A stretch of DNA of 64,000 bases from Planctomycetota bacterium (GTDB lineage Bacteria; Planctomycetota; Phycisphaerae; Tepidisphaerales; Tepidisphaeraceae). A model generated the notes under the pieces. The model was not told the DNA's origin, did not search any database, and was given only the letters and a program-made list of their open reading frames with translations. Where the stretch lies: assembly GCA_039182125.1 (NCBI GenBank), contig JBCDCH010000012.1:1-64000 (forward strand), in the 5' to 3' direction. The position numbers and the translations under genes are program-made. Shown piece by piece: positions 45,558-54,012 of this stretch. Each line of letters starts with the position of its first letter. Positions within the stretch are counted from its first letter, which is position 1.

Positions 45558-48316
45558 GAGCGGTTGGTGGTGATGTGGTGAGTACCGGCTGCGAGCTGCG
45601 TGACGGAGAAGTCGAAGCCGGCCGGGGTAGAAACATCGGCGACAGTGCCCGTTGGTAGCGTGATGGTCCAATGCAATCGGTTGTCGGTAAGTCGCCAGCT
45701 GCTCTCGATCCGACCGCGGGGACCGTCGTGGTGCGCCCGTGTCCATGTGATCGGGCCAACGCCATGCGGCCGCATGAGCAGGCGGTCCAAGCCCACTGCG
45801 CCCGGGTGCGGATCAATACCAGCGATGCAATGCCAGAACGTTTCGCAGATCGACGCGAGCGGTGGATGGTTCCGCGAGCGTTCGCGGTGTGCCATGCTTC
45901 CGGGTGGGACCAGGTATTCGTAGAGCGTGGTGGCGCCATCGTGCTTCAGCGACCAAAGCAAACTCGGGAAGCGGTCATTCACCAACATCGCGACAGCCTC
46001 CTCGGCGGGCGCATGGCGGAGCATCGCGTCTGCGATCCGGCGGTGGCCAAAGAAGCCGCCGACATTCAGTCCGCGCTGTTCGGCGATCCCGCGCCGCAGT
46101 GGCCCGGCGTCCTCGGTCAGCCCGAGCTGCAACGCCGCGGCGTCGGCAGTCGGATGGTGATAGTCGCCGAAGCGACGTTGGTAAGAAGCGGCGACTTCGA
46201 CCCGAGTCGCTTCATAGCCATGCGGATCATCCAGTATTCCACCGAGCCGGATCGCCGCGTCCAGCAGGTCGATCAGCACCAGCGTCTGGTACACCGACTT
46301 GTCACAAACAGGGATCGGCTCGCCATCGTCGTGCACTTCCAGAGCCGCATGATCACCCCACGCGGCCGGCGGCATGACGCCGTCATCGAGCTTCTCCAAA
46401 GCCTGATCCAGCACCCGCCGCAGCGTCGGCCAGCAACGTCGGGCCGGCCGACTGTCCCCCCGGTACCGCCACAACCGCAGGGGCACTTGACCCACCAACG
46501 ACTGCCAGCCGAGATCATCGACCGGTGGGTGCAGCCGCCGGCCGACCGAGATGCAGAACGGCGTCCCGTCCGGCTGCAGCGTGTCGAGCGTGTCGGTCAG
46601 GCTCTTCTCGTACATCGCCGCCGCGTCGTAGTTGAGCAGGCCGAAGTCGCAGGCGATCTCCAAGTCCGCGTGCCAGGCGCAGCGTTCGCGATGCGGGCAG
46701 TCGGTCAGCAGTCCGTGGGCGTTGCCAAGGTAGCTGCGTCGGCTCGCGATGAACAGGTCGTTCAGACCGTCCGCGCTGCAAGCGAAGTCGCCGACGAACG
46801 TGAGGTCGTTGTGGATGACGTGGGCGATGAGCTCGACGCCGTCGGCATCGTCGAGGCCGCTGAGCTGGACGTAGCGAAAGCCGTGATAGGTGAAGGCCGC
46901 TTCGTGGCAGTCCGGACGAGTGACGGTGAAGCGGTCGAGCTGTGCGACGCGTGTGGCGCGGACGCCAGTGGAGAGGTCATCGACGCGACCGTCCGCGTGC
47001 AGCGTCTCGGCGTGACGCAGCAGCAGCGTCCGGCCGACGAGCGCCAAGTCGTTCATCGCCACACTCACACGGCCCACGAGATTCACACCAAAGTCGTAGA
47101 CGAACACGCCGGGATACGGTTCGGTCCGACCGACGCTACGGACGGTCGCAACCTTGCGGCATGGGGGGATCGGGCTGGGCTCGACAGCCACGTCCTCCGC
47201 ACTCACCTTCACCGCCGACCAGTCGTGGAGCTGGTTGTCGTGTCGACCGTCGAAGTCCTCACCGGCGTAGACGTTGCTGCGTGTGATCGGACTGGTGGCA
47301 GCCTGCCACGATTCATCGCTGCAGACGCGGCGTTTCGTGCCATCGGTGTGGACAATCTCCAGCACAGCGCGAAGACGTGGCGGCCCATGCCACGGCCGGA
47401 TCATCGGCCACCACGCTCGGTCCTGACCATACCAGCCGTCGGCCAGTTCGAACCCCAATACGAATGGCCCCTCCGATCGACTCTGCCACCACTGCGTCAG
47501 GTCCAGCGTCGTCGAGTAAGCCCGCCGCTTGTAGTTGCTCGGCGGCGGATCGAGCGTCGGAAGCGATTCGGTGAACCCGTCGAGCATCGGCCGCGCCCAG
47601 CCGAGCGCGGCGTAGTGCAACGTCATCGAGCGAACCGGTTTCTCCACGTTGACGTGCTTTCTCAGGCGCACGACCGGCCGCGTCTTCGGATAACACCGCG
47701 GCGGACGCGCGAATTCACCGACGACCGCCATGCCATGCCCGTTCGGTAACGGACCGTCCGCTTCCAGCTCCGGCAACGCCCCGGTCGACAGCGGATGCGC
47801 GGCCGTATCCACGATGTCTGCATGCCACTCTGCATCCGTGCCAATAAGCAACCGCTCGCCGTTGCTCAACCAAAGGTCCAGTCCGCACGCGACCTCGAAC
47901 GGCCCTGGCGTCGCCATGAAGTCGTGCACCGGCTCGGCACCGGGCAATCCCTCGCCCGCGACCGGCTTTCGGGCCTCGAGCCAAATCACATTCTCGCCCG
48001 GGCCCAAGAACGTCGCCGCCTCCCCCTCGACGCTCGGCAGACCGCCCGGCGAAGTCTGGTAGCCAAAGCGCGGCAAGCCGTGAGTGTTCGCTTTCCATTC
48101 CACTTGCCCGGCGGACGTGTCACTTACCGCAATGACAACGCGACCGTCTACGACGATCACGCCCGGCGGCAGCGTGAATCGCCGCACCAGCCGCACGACC
48201 TCGCCCTCGCCCGGCTCCACACACAGCCAACGGCCAACCTCGCCCGCATCATAAACACCGTCGTTCTCGACCGACGCGTGTCCACCGATCCACCGGCTCT
48301 TAGCCCAGTCAGTCAA
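45554..48316 (-). CDS. GH78-family alpha-L-rhamnosidase
   Basis: A 920-residue glycoside hydrolase. N-terminal beta domains (~1-400) include the rhamnosidase segment VRLRKHVNVEKPVRSMTLHYAALGWARPMLDG. The (alpha/alpha)6 barrel follows, with HGLLTDCPHRERCAWHADLEIACDFGLLNYD at ~537-567, the GH78 signature (DCPqRdErxgW in most relatives) that carries the general acid. The C-terminal beta domain is complete (GHRRIADAML, PLASICETFWHCIAGIDPH). No signal peptide is seen, so it is probably cytoplasmic and removes terminal rhamnose from imported oligomers. It starts at a TTG overlapping the mutarotase stop by eight bases; this weak start may lower its translation. Confidence 0.88.
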   Translation of the reverse strand: MTDWAKSRWIGGHASVENDGVYDAGEVGRWLCVEPGEGEVVRLVRRFTLPPGVIVVDGRVVIAVSDTSAGQVEWKANTHGLPRFGYQTSPGGLPSVEGEAATFLGPGENVIWLEARKPVAGEGLPGAEPVHDFMATPGPFEVACGLDLWLSNGERLLIGTDAEWHADIVDTAAHPLSTGALPELEADGPLPNGHGMAVVGEFARPPRCYPKTRPVVRLRKHVNVEKPVRSMTLHYAALGWARPMLDGFTESLPTLDPPPSNYKRRAYSTTLDLTQWWQSRSEGPFVLGFELADGWYGQDRAWWPMIRPWHGPPRLRAVLEIVHTDGTKRRVCSDESWQAATSPITRSNVYAGEDFDGRHDNQLHDWSAVKVSAEDVAVEPSPIPPCRKVATVRSVGRTEPYPGVFVYDFGVNLVGRVSVAMNDLALVGRTLLLRHAETLHADGRVDDLSTGVRATRVAQLDRFTVTRPDCHEAAFTYHGFRYVQLSGLDDADGVELIAHVIHNDLTFVGDFACSADGLNDLFIASRRSYLGNAHGLLTDCPHRERCAWHADLEIACDFGLLNYDAAAMYEKSLTDTLDTLQPDGTPFCISVGRRLHPPVDDLGWQSLVGQVPLRLWRYRGDSRPARRCWPTLRRVLDQALEKLDDGVMPPAAWGDHAALEVHDDGEPIPVCDKSVYQTLVLIDLLDAAIRLGGILDDPHGYEATRVEVAASYQRRFGDYHHPTADAAALQLGLTEDAGPLRRGIAEQRGLNVGGFFGHRRIADAMLRHAPAEEAVAMLVNDRFPSLLWSLKHDGATTLYEYLVPPGSMAHRERSRNHPPLASICETFWHCIAGIDPHPGAVGLDRLLMRPHGVGPITWTRAHHDGPRGRIESSWRLTDNRLHWTITLPTGTVADVSTPAGFDFSVTQLAAGTHHITTNRS

Positions 48317-48635
48317 GGTGAAACACCTCTGTGAGCGGCGTCATCGCCTTGTCCGCCGCACCCTCGTCCAGTGGTTCGAAGTAGTCGATCATCGCCGCCT
48401 GCCAGCGGGCGTTGATCGCCTCGTCCTGCATGCCCGCGACGGCCGCGGCGAAGTCCGGCGTCTCGACGTAGCCGATGAGCAGCCCGTCGTCGCGCAGGAA
48501 AAGCGTGTAATTGTGCCAGCCGTGGCGGCTCAGTGCGTCGCGCATCTCCTGCCACACCTCGGTGTGGGCAGCGCGATAGGCGCCAACTCTGTCGGGGCGG
48601 ACGTTGAGTGTAAAGCAGACGCGTTGGCGGTTCAT
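48309..48635 (-). CDS. rhaM: L-rhamnose mutarotase (RhaM-like)
   Basis: A 108-residue dimeric alpha-beta-barrel protein. VCFTLNVRPDRVGAYRAAHTEVWQEMRDALSRHGWHNYTLFLRDDGLLIGYVE carries the family's conserved His (AAHTEVW), the GWHNYTLF strand and the acidic tail FEPLDEGA. It interconverts the alpha and beta anomers of L-rhamnose (or a related 6-deoxyhexose). Its place directly beside GH78 supports rhamnose as the released sugar. It starts at 48635, overlapping the DUF1961 stop (ATGA). The enzymes for rhamnose isomerisation and phosphorylation are not in this window. Confidence 0.88.
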   Translation of the reverse strand: MNRQRVCFTLNVRPDRVGAYRAAHTEVWQEMRDALSRHGWHNYTLFLRDDGLLIGYVETPDFAAAVAGMQDEAINARWQAAMIDYFEPLDEGAADKAMTPLTEVFHLD

Positions 48636-49771
48636 GGGCGTAGCTCGGTGATGGTCAGGTCGTCGTAGCGGGCACGGGTCCATTGCATTTGCCGCAAGCC
48701 GAAGCGTCCGCCGGTCGGATCGCCGAGCGATGCAGACATCACCACGCGCTCGTCGGCAAGAAGCCACATCGCGTCCCGGTCGCGGATCAGCCGCATGCGA
48801 ACCGGTGCATCGCCGATCGGGAAGGCGGGCGCAATCGCCCGCAGGATCAGGCCAGAGTTCTCGCGCAGGTTCAGCATCCCGCGACCCGGTTCGTGCGGCG
48901 GTTGGGCGAAGTAGGAGACGTGCATCGAGTCCAACGGGCCCGCGGTGTAGTCGTTGAAAGTCCCGTCGCGCTGCGGCAGGCGCGGGTCCATCAGATCGGT
49001 GATGCCGACAAGACGGGGGCGGGCGTCGAAGAAGATGATCGCGAGGCCGGTTTCGCTTCGGAGGGTGAAGGTCCAGTCGACGACATAGGTGCCGGGCAGA
49101 GTCGGCGGGAGCCAAATGGTGCCGTGGCCGTGATCGGGCCGCTGGGCGTCGGGCTTGGTGGACTCGATGAGTAGTTCACCGTCGGCCGCGTTCAGCTTTA
49201 GCGGCCCTTCGATCACCCAATCTCCGGGCGTTTGGTCCAAGCTGTTGGCGTAAAGCACCTCGCCGAGTCGGTGGGTCAGGTCCGGAACCGGTGGCTGTTC
49301 GACACCGAGAATGCCGCGCAGCTGTGACCCGGCGGGTGACGGTTCCAAGGTCGCGGACCAACCATCAGGTAAATCGCCAACCACGTCCGCTCCATCCGCT
49401 GTCACGGCTTTCCAGGCGTCGGTATCCCCGCCGTGAACCAGCACGCCGCCGACGCGCATGTGAATGCTGCCCTCTTCGGCGTCCCAAGACCACGCGAACG
49501 TCACCGGCTCATCGGCCGGTAGCACCGGGAGCATCACCAACGACGGCGGGCCGGCCACTCCCTCGGCCCACTGCCACTCGACGACCAAGTGCCGACGATC
49601 GTACCGCAAGACCGCCCGCCCCACCCCCGGTCGCTCGGCCAGCGTGTGACGCGCCGTTTCCAACTCGCCCGCTTGCAATGGCTCATCGAGACGCAGCGTG
49701 ACGTGAAACTCATCTCCTCGCGTCACCGTCGAGAACAACAGCACGACCAGCATCGCACACGTCCATCTCAT
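48632..49771 (-). CDS. Exported DUF1961-family protein
   Basis: A 379-residue secreted protein with a signal peptide (MRWTCAMLVVLLFSTVTRG). Residues ~165-379 (LGEVLYANSLDQTPGDWVIEGPLKLNAADGELLIES, DWTFTLRSETGLAIIFFDA, GRFGLRQMQWTRARYDDLTI) form a concanavalin-like jelly-roll of the DUF1961 type, usual in planctomycete and Bacteroidetes polysaccharide loci. The first ~150 residues form an extra beta domain. Function is not established; glycan binding or a lyase/hydrolase activity is likely. It is coupled by ATGA overlaps to both neighbours, so it is a regular member of the rhamnoside operon. Confidence 0.78.
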   Translation of the reverse strand: MRWTCAMLVVLLFSTVTRGDEFHVTLRLDEPLQAGELETARHTLAERPGVGRAVLRYDRRHLVVEWQWAEGVAGPPSLVMLPVLPADEPVTFAWSWDAEEGSIHMRVGGVLVHGGDTDAWKAVTADGADVVGDLPDGWSATLEPSPAGSQLRGILGVEQPPVPDLTHRLGEVLYANSLDQTPGDWVIEGPLKLNAADGELLIESTKPDAQRPDHGHGTIWLPPTLPGTYVVDWTFTLRSETGLAIIFFDARPRLVGITDLMDPRLPQRDGTFNDYTAGPLDSMHVSYFAQPPHEPGRGMLNLRENSGLILRAIAPAFPIGDAPVRMRLIRDRDAMWLLADERVVMSASLGDPTGGRFGLRQMQWTRARYDDLTITELRP

Positions 49772-51171
49772 CGTTGCACCTCCATCACAAACGGCACCGC
49801 AGGTAAGCCGGTCTTGTTGAAGAGCGTCGGCGTCGGGTTGTTTGCATACGCGTACCGGACGGTCGCGGCTTCGCCGTTGAAGGCGACCCGAACCGTGTTG
49901 TCACGAAGCGTCGCATCGACGACATGGACCTGGCCTTCGCTATCGATGATCTCAAACGCACCACATCCGCGGAGTTCAAGACCCTCGCCGATATGCTCGA
50001 AGTCGATGATGATCGCACCGCCTTCTCGACGCGCCGTGATCGGTCGTGGCGACAGCGGCCGGTCGGTGTCGTAGGCCCGCGCCAGCGCCACGTCGGCAAG
50101 CCGACGGCCAAGCGTTCGCTTGTTCGTCGGGTGAATGTCATCCGGATCGCCGAGATCGATCGCCACGGCCATGCCTACCCCTGCCAATTCATCGGCAAGG
50201 TTTCGCTGCACCTCACGGAACATCGCCCAGTCGTCTTTGGGCGGCTCGAAGTTCGGTAGTTGCGTCGTCACCACTGGCAACGCCTCATCGCGAAAGTTCG
50301 ATCGCCACGCGTCGACGATTGACGGGAACAGATCCGCGTACCGCGCCGGCATCAGCGCGTTGCTCTCGCCCTGGTACCACAACACGCCCGCAATGCTCAG
50401 CGGCTCAAACGGATGTTGCATCGCGTGGTAGATGCCCGACGGCTCGAATCGCTTGCGCCGACTGCGGATCGTCTTGCTCTCGGCGAGTTTGGGCTCGTTG
50501 ATCTGCATCCACCGCTTCCACCACGCGCGGACCTGCGGTCCGGCCGGGGAGGCGTCGATCGCGTCGGCGGGGAGCCAAGCTTCGATCATCGTTCCGCCGT
50601 AGGCCGCTTGCACGATGCCGACCGGTCGACCGGTTGCCTCGTGCAGCGTCACGGCAAAGTGATACGCGACGGCGGAGCGATGCTTGATCAGCGCCGGATC
50701 AGCCACCACCCACTCACCCATGCCGGTCGCTTGCGGCTCGGCGGCGGTCGCCTGCTTGATGTTGAACATCCGCACACCGGGCACCGTCGCCCCCGCCTCG
50801 ACCGCTGGCCACTCGGCCGACTTGAACAGCGGAAAGTTCATGTTGCTCTGCCCCGCGCAGAACCACACGTCTCCCGCCACCACGTTCGAAAGCCGCACTG
50901 CCGTCGTTCCCTCGGCCGCGAGTTCGTGTTCGATACCGAGCGCGGGTGCCGGCAGTTCCGCCTCGAACTTCCCGTCGTCGCCGCAGATCGCACGAGCCGA
51001 TGCGCCGCCGAGGTACAGCCGCACGACCTGCCCCGGTTCGTCCCAGCCCCAGACGTGCACCGGCTTGTCATGCTGCACGACCATGTGGTCGCCGAACGGC
51101 GTCCCCAGCACGAGGTCCGCCAACGCCGCCGATGGCGACAACAGCAACGCAATCAGAAACCAACATTTCAT
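49768..51171 (-). CDS. Exported sialate-O-acetylesterase-like SGNH esterase
   Basis: A 467-residue secreted esterase with a signal peptide (MKCWFLIALLLSPSAALA). A short N-terminal beta domain (FGDHMVVQHDKPVHVWGWDEPG) precedes the SGNH core, with the nucleophile Ser in WFCAGQSNMNFPL (~103-115), GVLWYQGESNA in the middle and the catalytic Asp/His in DPDDIHPTNK (~350-359). Family members remove O-acetyl groups from sialic acid or, in polysaccharide loci, from xylan, pectin or rhamnose-rich glycans. Its operon position between the ABC transporter and DUF1961 favours deacetylation of a rhamnose-containing polymer. Confidence 0.88.
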   Translation of the reverse strand: MKCWFLIALLLSPSAALADLVLGTPFGDHMVVQHDKPVHVWGWDEPGQVVRLYLGGASARAICGDDGKFEAELPAPALGIEHELAAEGTTAVRLSNVVAGDVWFCAGQSNMNFPLFKSAEWPAVEAGATVPGVRMFNIKQATAAEPQATGMGEWVVADPALIKHRSAVAYHFAVTLHEATGRPVGIVQAAYGGTMIEAWLPADAIDASPAGPQVRAWWKRWMQINEPKLAESKTIRSRRKRFEPSGIYHAMQHPFEPLSIAGVLWYQGESNALMPARYADLFPSIVDAWRSNFRDEALPVVTTQLPNFEPPKDDWAMFREVQRNLADELAGVGMAVAIDLGDPDDIHPTNKRTLGRRLADVALARAYDTDRPLSPRPITARREGGAIIIDFEHIGEGLELRGCGAFEIIDSEGQVHVVDATLRDNTVRVAFNGEAATVRYAYANNPTPTLFNKTGLPAVPFVMEVQR

Positions 51172-52073
51172 GCGGAAGCTCCGGTCAGGGTGGCACGTTC
51201 AACAACGTCCGGCAGCGGCCGCAACGCGTCGTCGGAAAGGTCCTCGACGCGCAGCGGCGTCAGTTTGCGGTCGGGGTCAGGGTTCGGCACCGCCGAGAGC
51301 AGCACCCGGGTGTACGGATGACGCGGCTCGCGGAAGATGTCCTCGGCCCGCCCCGCCTCGACGATCCGTCCGCGGTGCATCACGATCAGCCGGTCGCACA
51401 CCTGCCGCACCACCGACAGGTCGTGCGACACGAAGAGATACGTCAGCCCCATCTCCGCCTGCAACTCCGCGAGCAGGTCCAGCACCTGCGCCTGCACTGT
51501 CACGTCCAGCGCGCTGACCGACTCATCCGCGACGACGAGCGCCGGGCTGAGGATCAGAGCGCGGGCGATGCCGATGCGCTGACGTTGACCGCCTGAGAAA
51601 GCGTGGGGATACCGCAGCAACGCGGAGGTTGGCAGACCGACCCGCTCAAGCATCGCCGCGGCCCGGTCCCGGCGCTCGGCCTTTCCGCAAACCCGATGCA
51701 CCAGCAATGGCTCGGTGATCAGCTCCTGCACTGTCATCCGCGGGTTCAGCGACGAGTACGGGTCCTGGAAGATCATCTGCATCCGGCGGCGCAGCGGGAT
51801 GAGCCTGGTGTCATCGATTTGGTCGAGGCGATGCTCCGCGTCGCCATCGCGGAAGATGACTTGTCCGGCGGTCGGTTGCAGCGCGCGGAGGATGCAACGG
51901 GCGAGGGTCGTCTTGCCACTGCCGGACTCGCCGACGATGCCGAGCGTTTCGCCGGCAGCAATGTCGAGATCGGCCGAGTCAACGGCGACGAACTCCTTGA
52001 ACCGCCGCCGCCAGCCGGGCAGCGCGGTGCGGAAGACTTTGCTCAGACCGCGGACTTCGAGCATCGGCTTCAT
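51168..52073 (-). CDS. Oligopeptide-type ABC transporter ATPase (OppF-like)
   Basis: A 301-residue ABC ATPase. Walker A GESGSGKTT (~48-56), Q-loop MIFQDPYSSLNPRM (~98-111), signature FSGGQRQRIGIARAL (~159-173) and Walker B LVVADESVSALD (~180-191), then the H-loop VSHDL. The C-terminal extension HPYTRVLLSAVPNPDP is typical of the OppD/F (nickel/peptide) subfamily. It pairs with the OppD-like protein to power the fused permease. Opp-type transporters in planctomycete glycan loci often carry oligosaccharides rather than peptides, which fits here. Confidence 0.9.
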   Translation of the reverse strand: MKPMLEVRGLSKVFRTALPGWRRRFKEFVAVDSADLDIAAGETLGIVGESGSGKTTLARCILRALQPTAGQVIFRDGDAEHRLDQIDDTRLIPLRRRMQMIFQDPYSSLNPRMTVQELITEPLLVHRVCGKAERRDRAAAMLERVGLPTSALLRYPHAFSGGQRQRIGIARALILSPALVVADESVSALDVTVQAQVLDLLAELQAEMGLTYLFVSHDLSVVRQVCDRLIVMHRGRIVEAGRAEDIFREPRHPYTRVLLSAVPNPDPDRKLTPLRVEDLSDDALRPLPDVVERATLTGASA

Positions 52074-52906
52074 GACGCGACCCTCGCGGTTGGTGTGTCG
52101 AGCCGGGGGATGCTGTCGATGAGCTTGCGGGTGTAGTCGTGTTGCGGGTGGAGGATCACCTGCCGCACGTTGCCGCGCTCGACGATCTCACCCTGCCGCA
52201 TGACGGAGACTTCGTCAGCAACCTGCGCGACGACGCCGAGATCGTGGGTAATGAACAGCACGCTCGTTCCGTTTTGCTCCTGCAGCCCGTTGAGCAACTC
52301 GAGGATTTGGGCCTGAACGGTCACGTCGAGCGCGGTGGTGGGCTCGTCGGCGATAATGACTTCGGGCCGTGCTGCCAGCGCCATCGCAATGACCACGCGC
52401 TGTCGCATGCCGCCGGACAGTTCGAACGGGTACGCCTTCATCCGTTCGTCCGGGTCGGGCATGCCGACCTGCGCGAGCATCTCAATGCAGCGGTCCCAAG
52501 CGGCTCGGCGACCGATCTTCTTGTGCAGTCGCAGCGCTTCGACCAGCTGGCTGCCGACCGTGTGCACCGGTGAGAGCGCGGTCATCGGCTCCTGGAAGAT
52601 CATGCCGATCCGTCCGCCGCGGACGTCGTAGATCAGCGGGTCCTTCTCACGCAGCGCCGTGATGTCAATCGGCGGAGCGTCCTTCGGGAACAACGTGATG
52701 CTGCCACCGACGATGCGACCGGGCGATTGGATCAAACGCATCAGGCTGTAACTCGTGACGCTCTTTCCGCTACCGGACTCGCCGACCAGGGCGAGCGTCT
52801 TTCCCCGCGGGAGGTCGAAGCTCACGCCACGCACCGCCTCGGTCACGCCGGTGGCCGAGGTGAAGGACACGCGCAGATCCCGTACTTCGAGAGCATTTTC
52901 GTTCAT
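52070..52906 (-). CDS. Oligopeptide-type ABC transporter ATPase (OppD-like)
   Basis: A 278-residue ABC ATPase. Walker A GESGSGKSV (~42-50), Q-loop MIFQEPMTALSPVHTVG (~104-120), signature LSGGMRQRVVIAMAL (~161-175), Walker B VIIADEPTTALD (~181-192) and H-loop ITHDLGVVAQVAD. It ends at HPQHDYTRKLIDSIPRL, the Opp-family tail. It lacks the extra C-terminal cysteines found in some OppD iron-sulfur variants. The start at 52906 overlaps the permease stop by one base (TGATG). It works as a heterodimer with the next gene. Confidence 0.9.
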   Translation of the reverse strand: MNENALEVRDLRVSFTSATGVTEAVRGVSFDLPRGKTLALVGESGSGKSVTSYSLMRLIQSPGRIVGGSITLFPKDAPPIDITALREKDPLIYDVRGGRIGMIFQEPMTALSPVHTVGSQLVEALRLHKKIGRRAAWDRCIEMLAQVGMPDPDERMKAYPFELSGGMRQRVVIAMALAARPEVIIADEPTTALDVTVQAQILELLNGLQEQNGTSVLFITHDLGVVAQVADEVSVMRQGEIVERGNVRQVILHPQHDYTRKLIDSIPRLDTPTARVAS

Positions 52907-54012
52907 CACGCCCCCTCCCCGTGCGGGTCGGCGGCGTCGCGGATGCCGTCGCCCAGGAAGTTGAACGCGAGCACCGCCAGCACGATGAACACCACCGGCG
53001 AAAGCAGCCACGGATAGAACCGCACCGCCTTCACGTCCAAGCAATCCTGCAACATCACGCCCCAGGAAACCACCGGCGGCCGCAGGCCGAGCCCGAGAAA
53101 CGACAGCGAAGTCTCACCGAGGATCATCACCGGAATCGTCAATGTGACCGCAACAATCAGGTGGGAGGTGAAACCGGGGATCAGATGGCGGAACAACACG
53201 CGGCAATGGCTCATGCCCAGCAGCCGCGCGGCCACGGCGTAGTCCTCTTCCCGAAGCGCGAGGATCTTGCCGCGCACCACCCGCGCCAGCGGCGGCCAGT
53301 TGAGCAGCGACAACGCCACGGTAATCGCGAAGAACACGCTCACGCTCGACCACTCCGGCGGAAACACCGCCGCCAACGCCAGCCAAAGCGGCAACTGCGG
53401 CAACGCGCTGACGATTTCGATGACGCGTTGGATGAAGGTGTCGATCCGTCCCCCGGCATAGCCGGAGAGTCCGCCGATGCTGATGCCCAGCACGAACGTC
53501 AAAGCAACGCCGACCAAGCCAATGCTCAGGCTGATACGAGACCCAACGACGATGCGGCTGAAGACATCGCGACCGTACTTGTCCGCACCGAGTACCAGCA
53601 GCGGCGCGTCGGACGACGTACCGAGCAGGCGGTGCTTCATCGGAATAAATCCCGCAAGGTAGTACGGCTCCGAAGCCACCAACAACCTTACTGGCAGCGT
53701 TGATTCGGCATCTGCTTGATACGTCCGTTGCAGCGTGACCGGGTCGACGTGTTTCACAAGCGCCGTCGCATGCAGGCCGTCCGACCACGACCAAGTGATC
53801 GGCGTCGGCGGTGCGTAGGCGTAGTCGATGTGGTAGGCGTTGGGGTCATTAACGCTGACGAACTCGGCGAAGATCGCGACGAGGTAGAGCACCGACAGCA
53901 CGCCGACCGAGGCGACCGCGAGCTTGTGGCGGAAGAACCGCCGCACGAACAGGCGGCGCGGCGACAGCACCGCTGGGTCGGAATTCGTGATCGTCTTGGC
54001 GGGCGCTTCCAT
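52906..54012 (-). CDS. ABC transporter permease (OppC-like)
   Basis: A 368-residue permease with an N-terminal helix (LAVASVGVLSVLYLVAIFAEF), a ~100-residue periplasmic insertion (FVSVNDP...FIPMKHRLLGTSSDAPLLVLGADKYGRDVFSRIVVGSRISL) and then five transmembrane helices. The EAA loop for ATPase contact is REEDYAVAARLLGMSHCRVLFRHLIPG. LGADKYGRDVFSR is characteristic of OppC/DppC proteins. It starts directly at the end of the fusion gene (TGATG overlap). The long periplasmic loop is larger than in Escherichia coli OppC and may contact the tethered binding domain. Confidence 0.9.
   Translation of the reverse strand: MEAPAKTITNSDPAVLSPRRLFVRRFFRHKLAVASVGVLSVLYLVAIFAEFVSVNDPNAYHIDYAYAPPTPITWSWSDGLHATALVKHVDPVTLQRTYQADAESTLPVRLLVASEPYYLAGFIPMKHRLLGTSSDAPLLVLGADKYGRDVFSRIVVGSRISLSIGLVGVALTFVLGISIGGLSGYAGGRIDTFIQRVIEIVSALPQLPLWLALAAVFPPEWSSVSVFFAITVALSLLNWPPLARVVRGKILALREEDYAVAARLLGMSHCRVLFRHLIPGFTSHLIVAVTLTIPVMILGETSLSFLGLGLRPPVVSWGVMLQDCLDVKAVRFYPWLLSPVVFIVLAVLAFNFLGDGIRDAADPHGEGA

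Noticed and set aside
45671-47749. A 692-residue open frame on the plus strand opposite the GH78 gene
   Set aside because: It is exactly antisense to a protein with clear rhamnosidase motifs and has no recognisable domain. High GC makes long antisense frames common here, also at 432-1556, 25234-26955 and 44076-45302.
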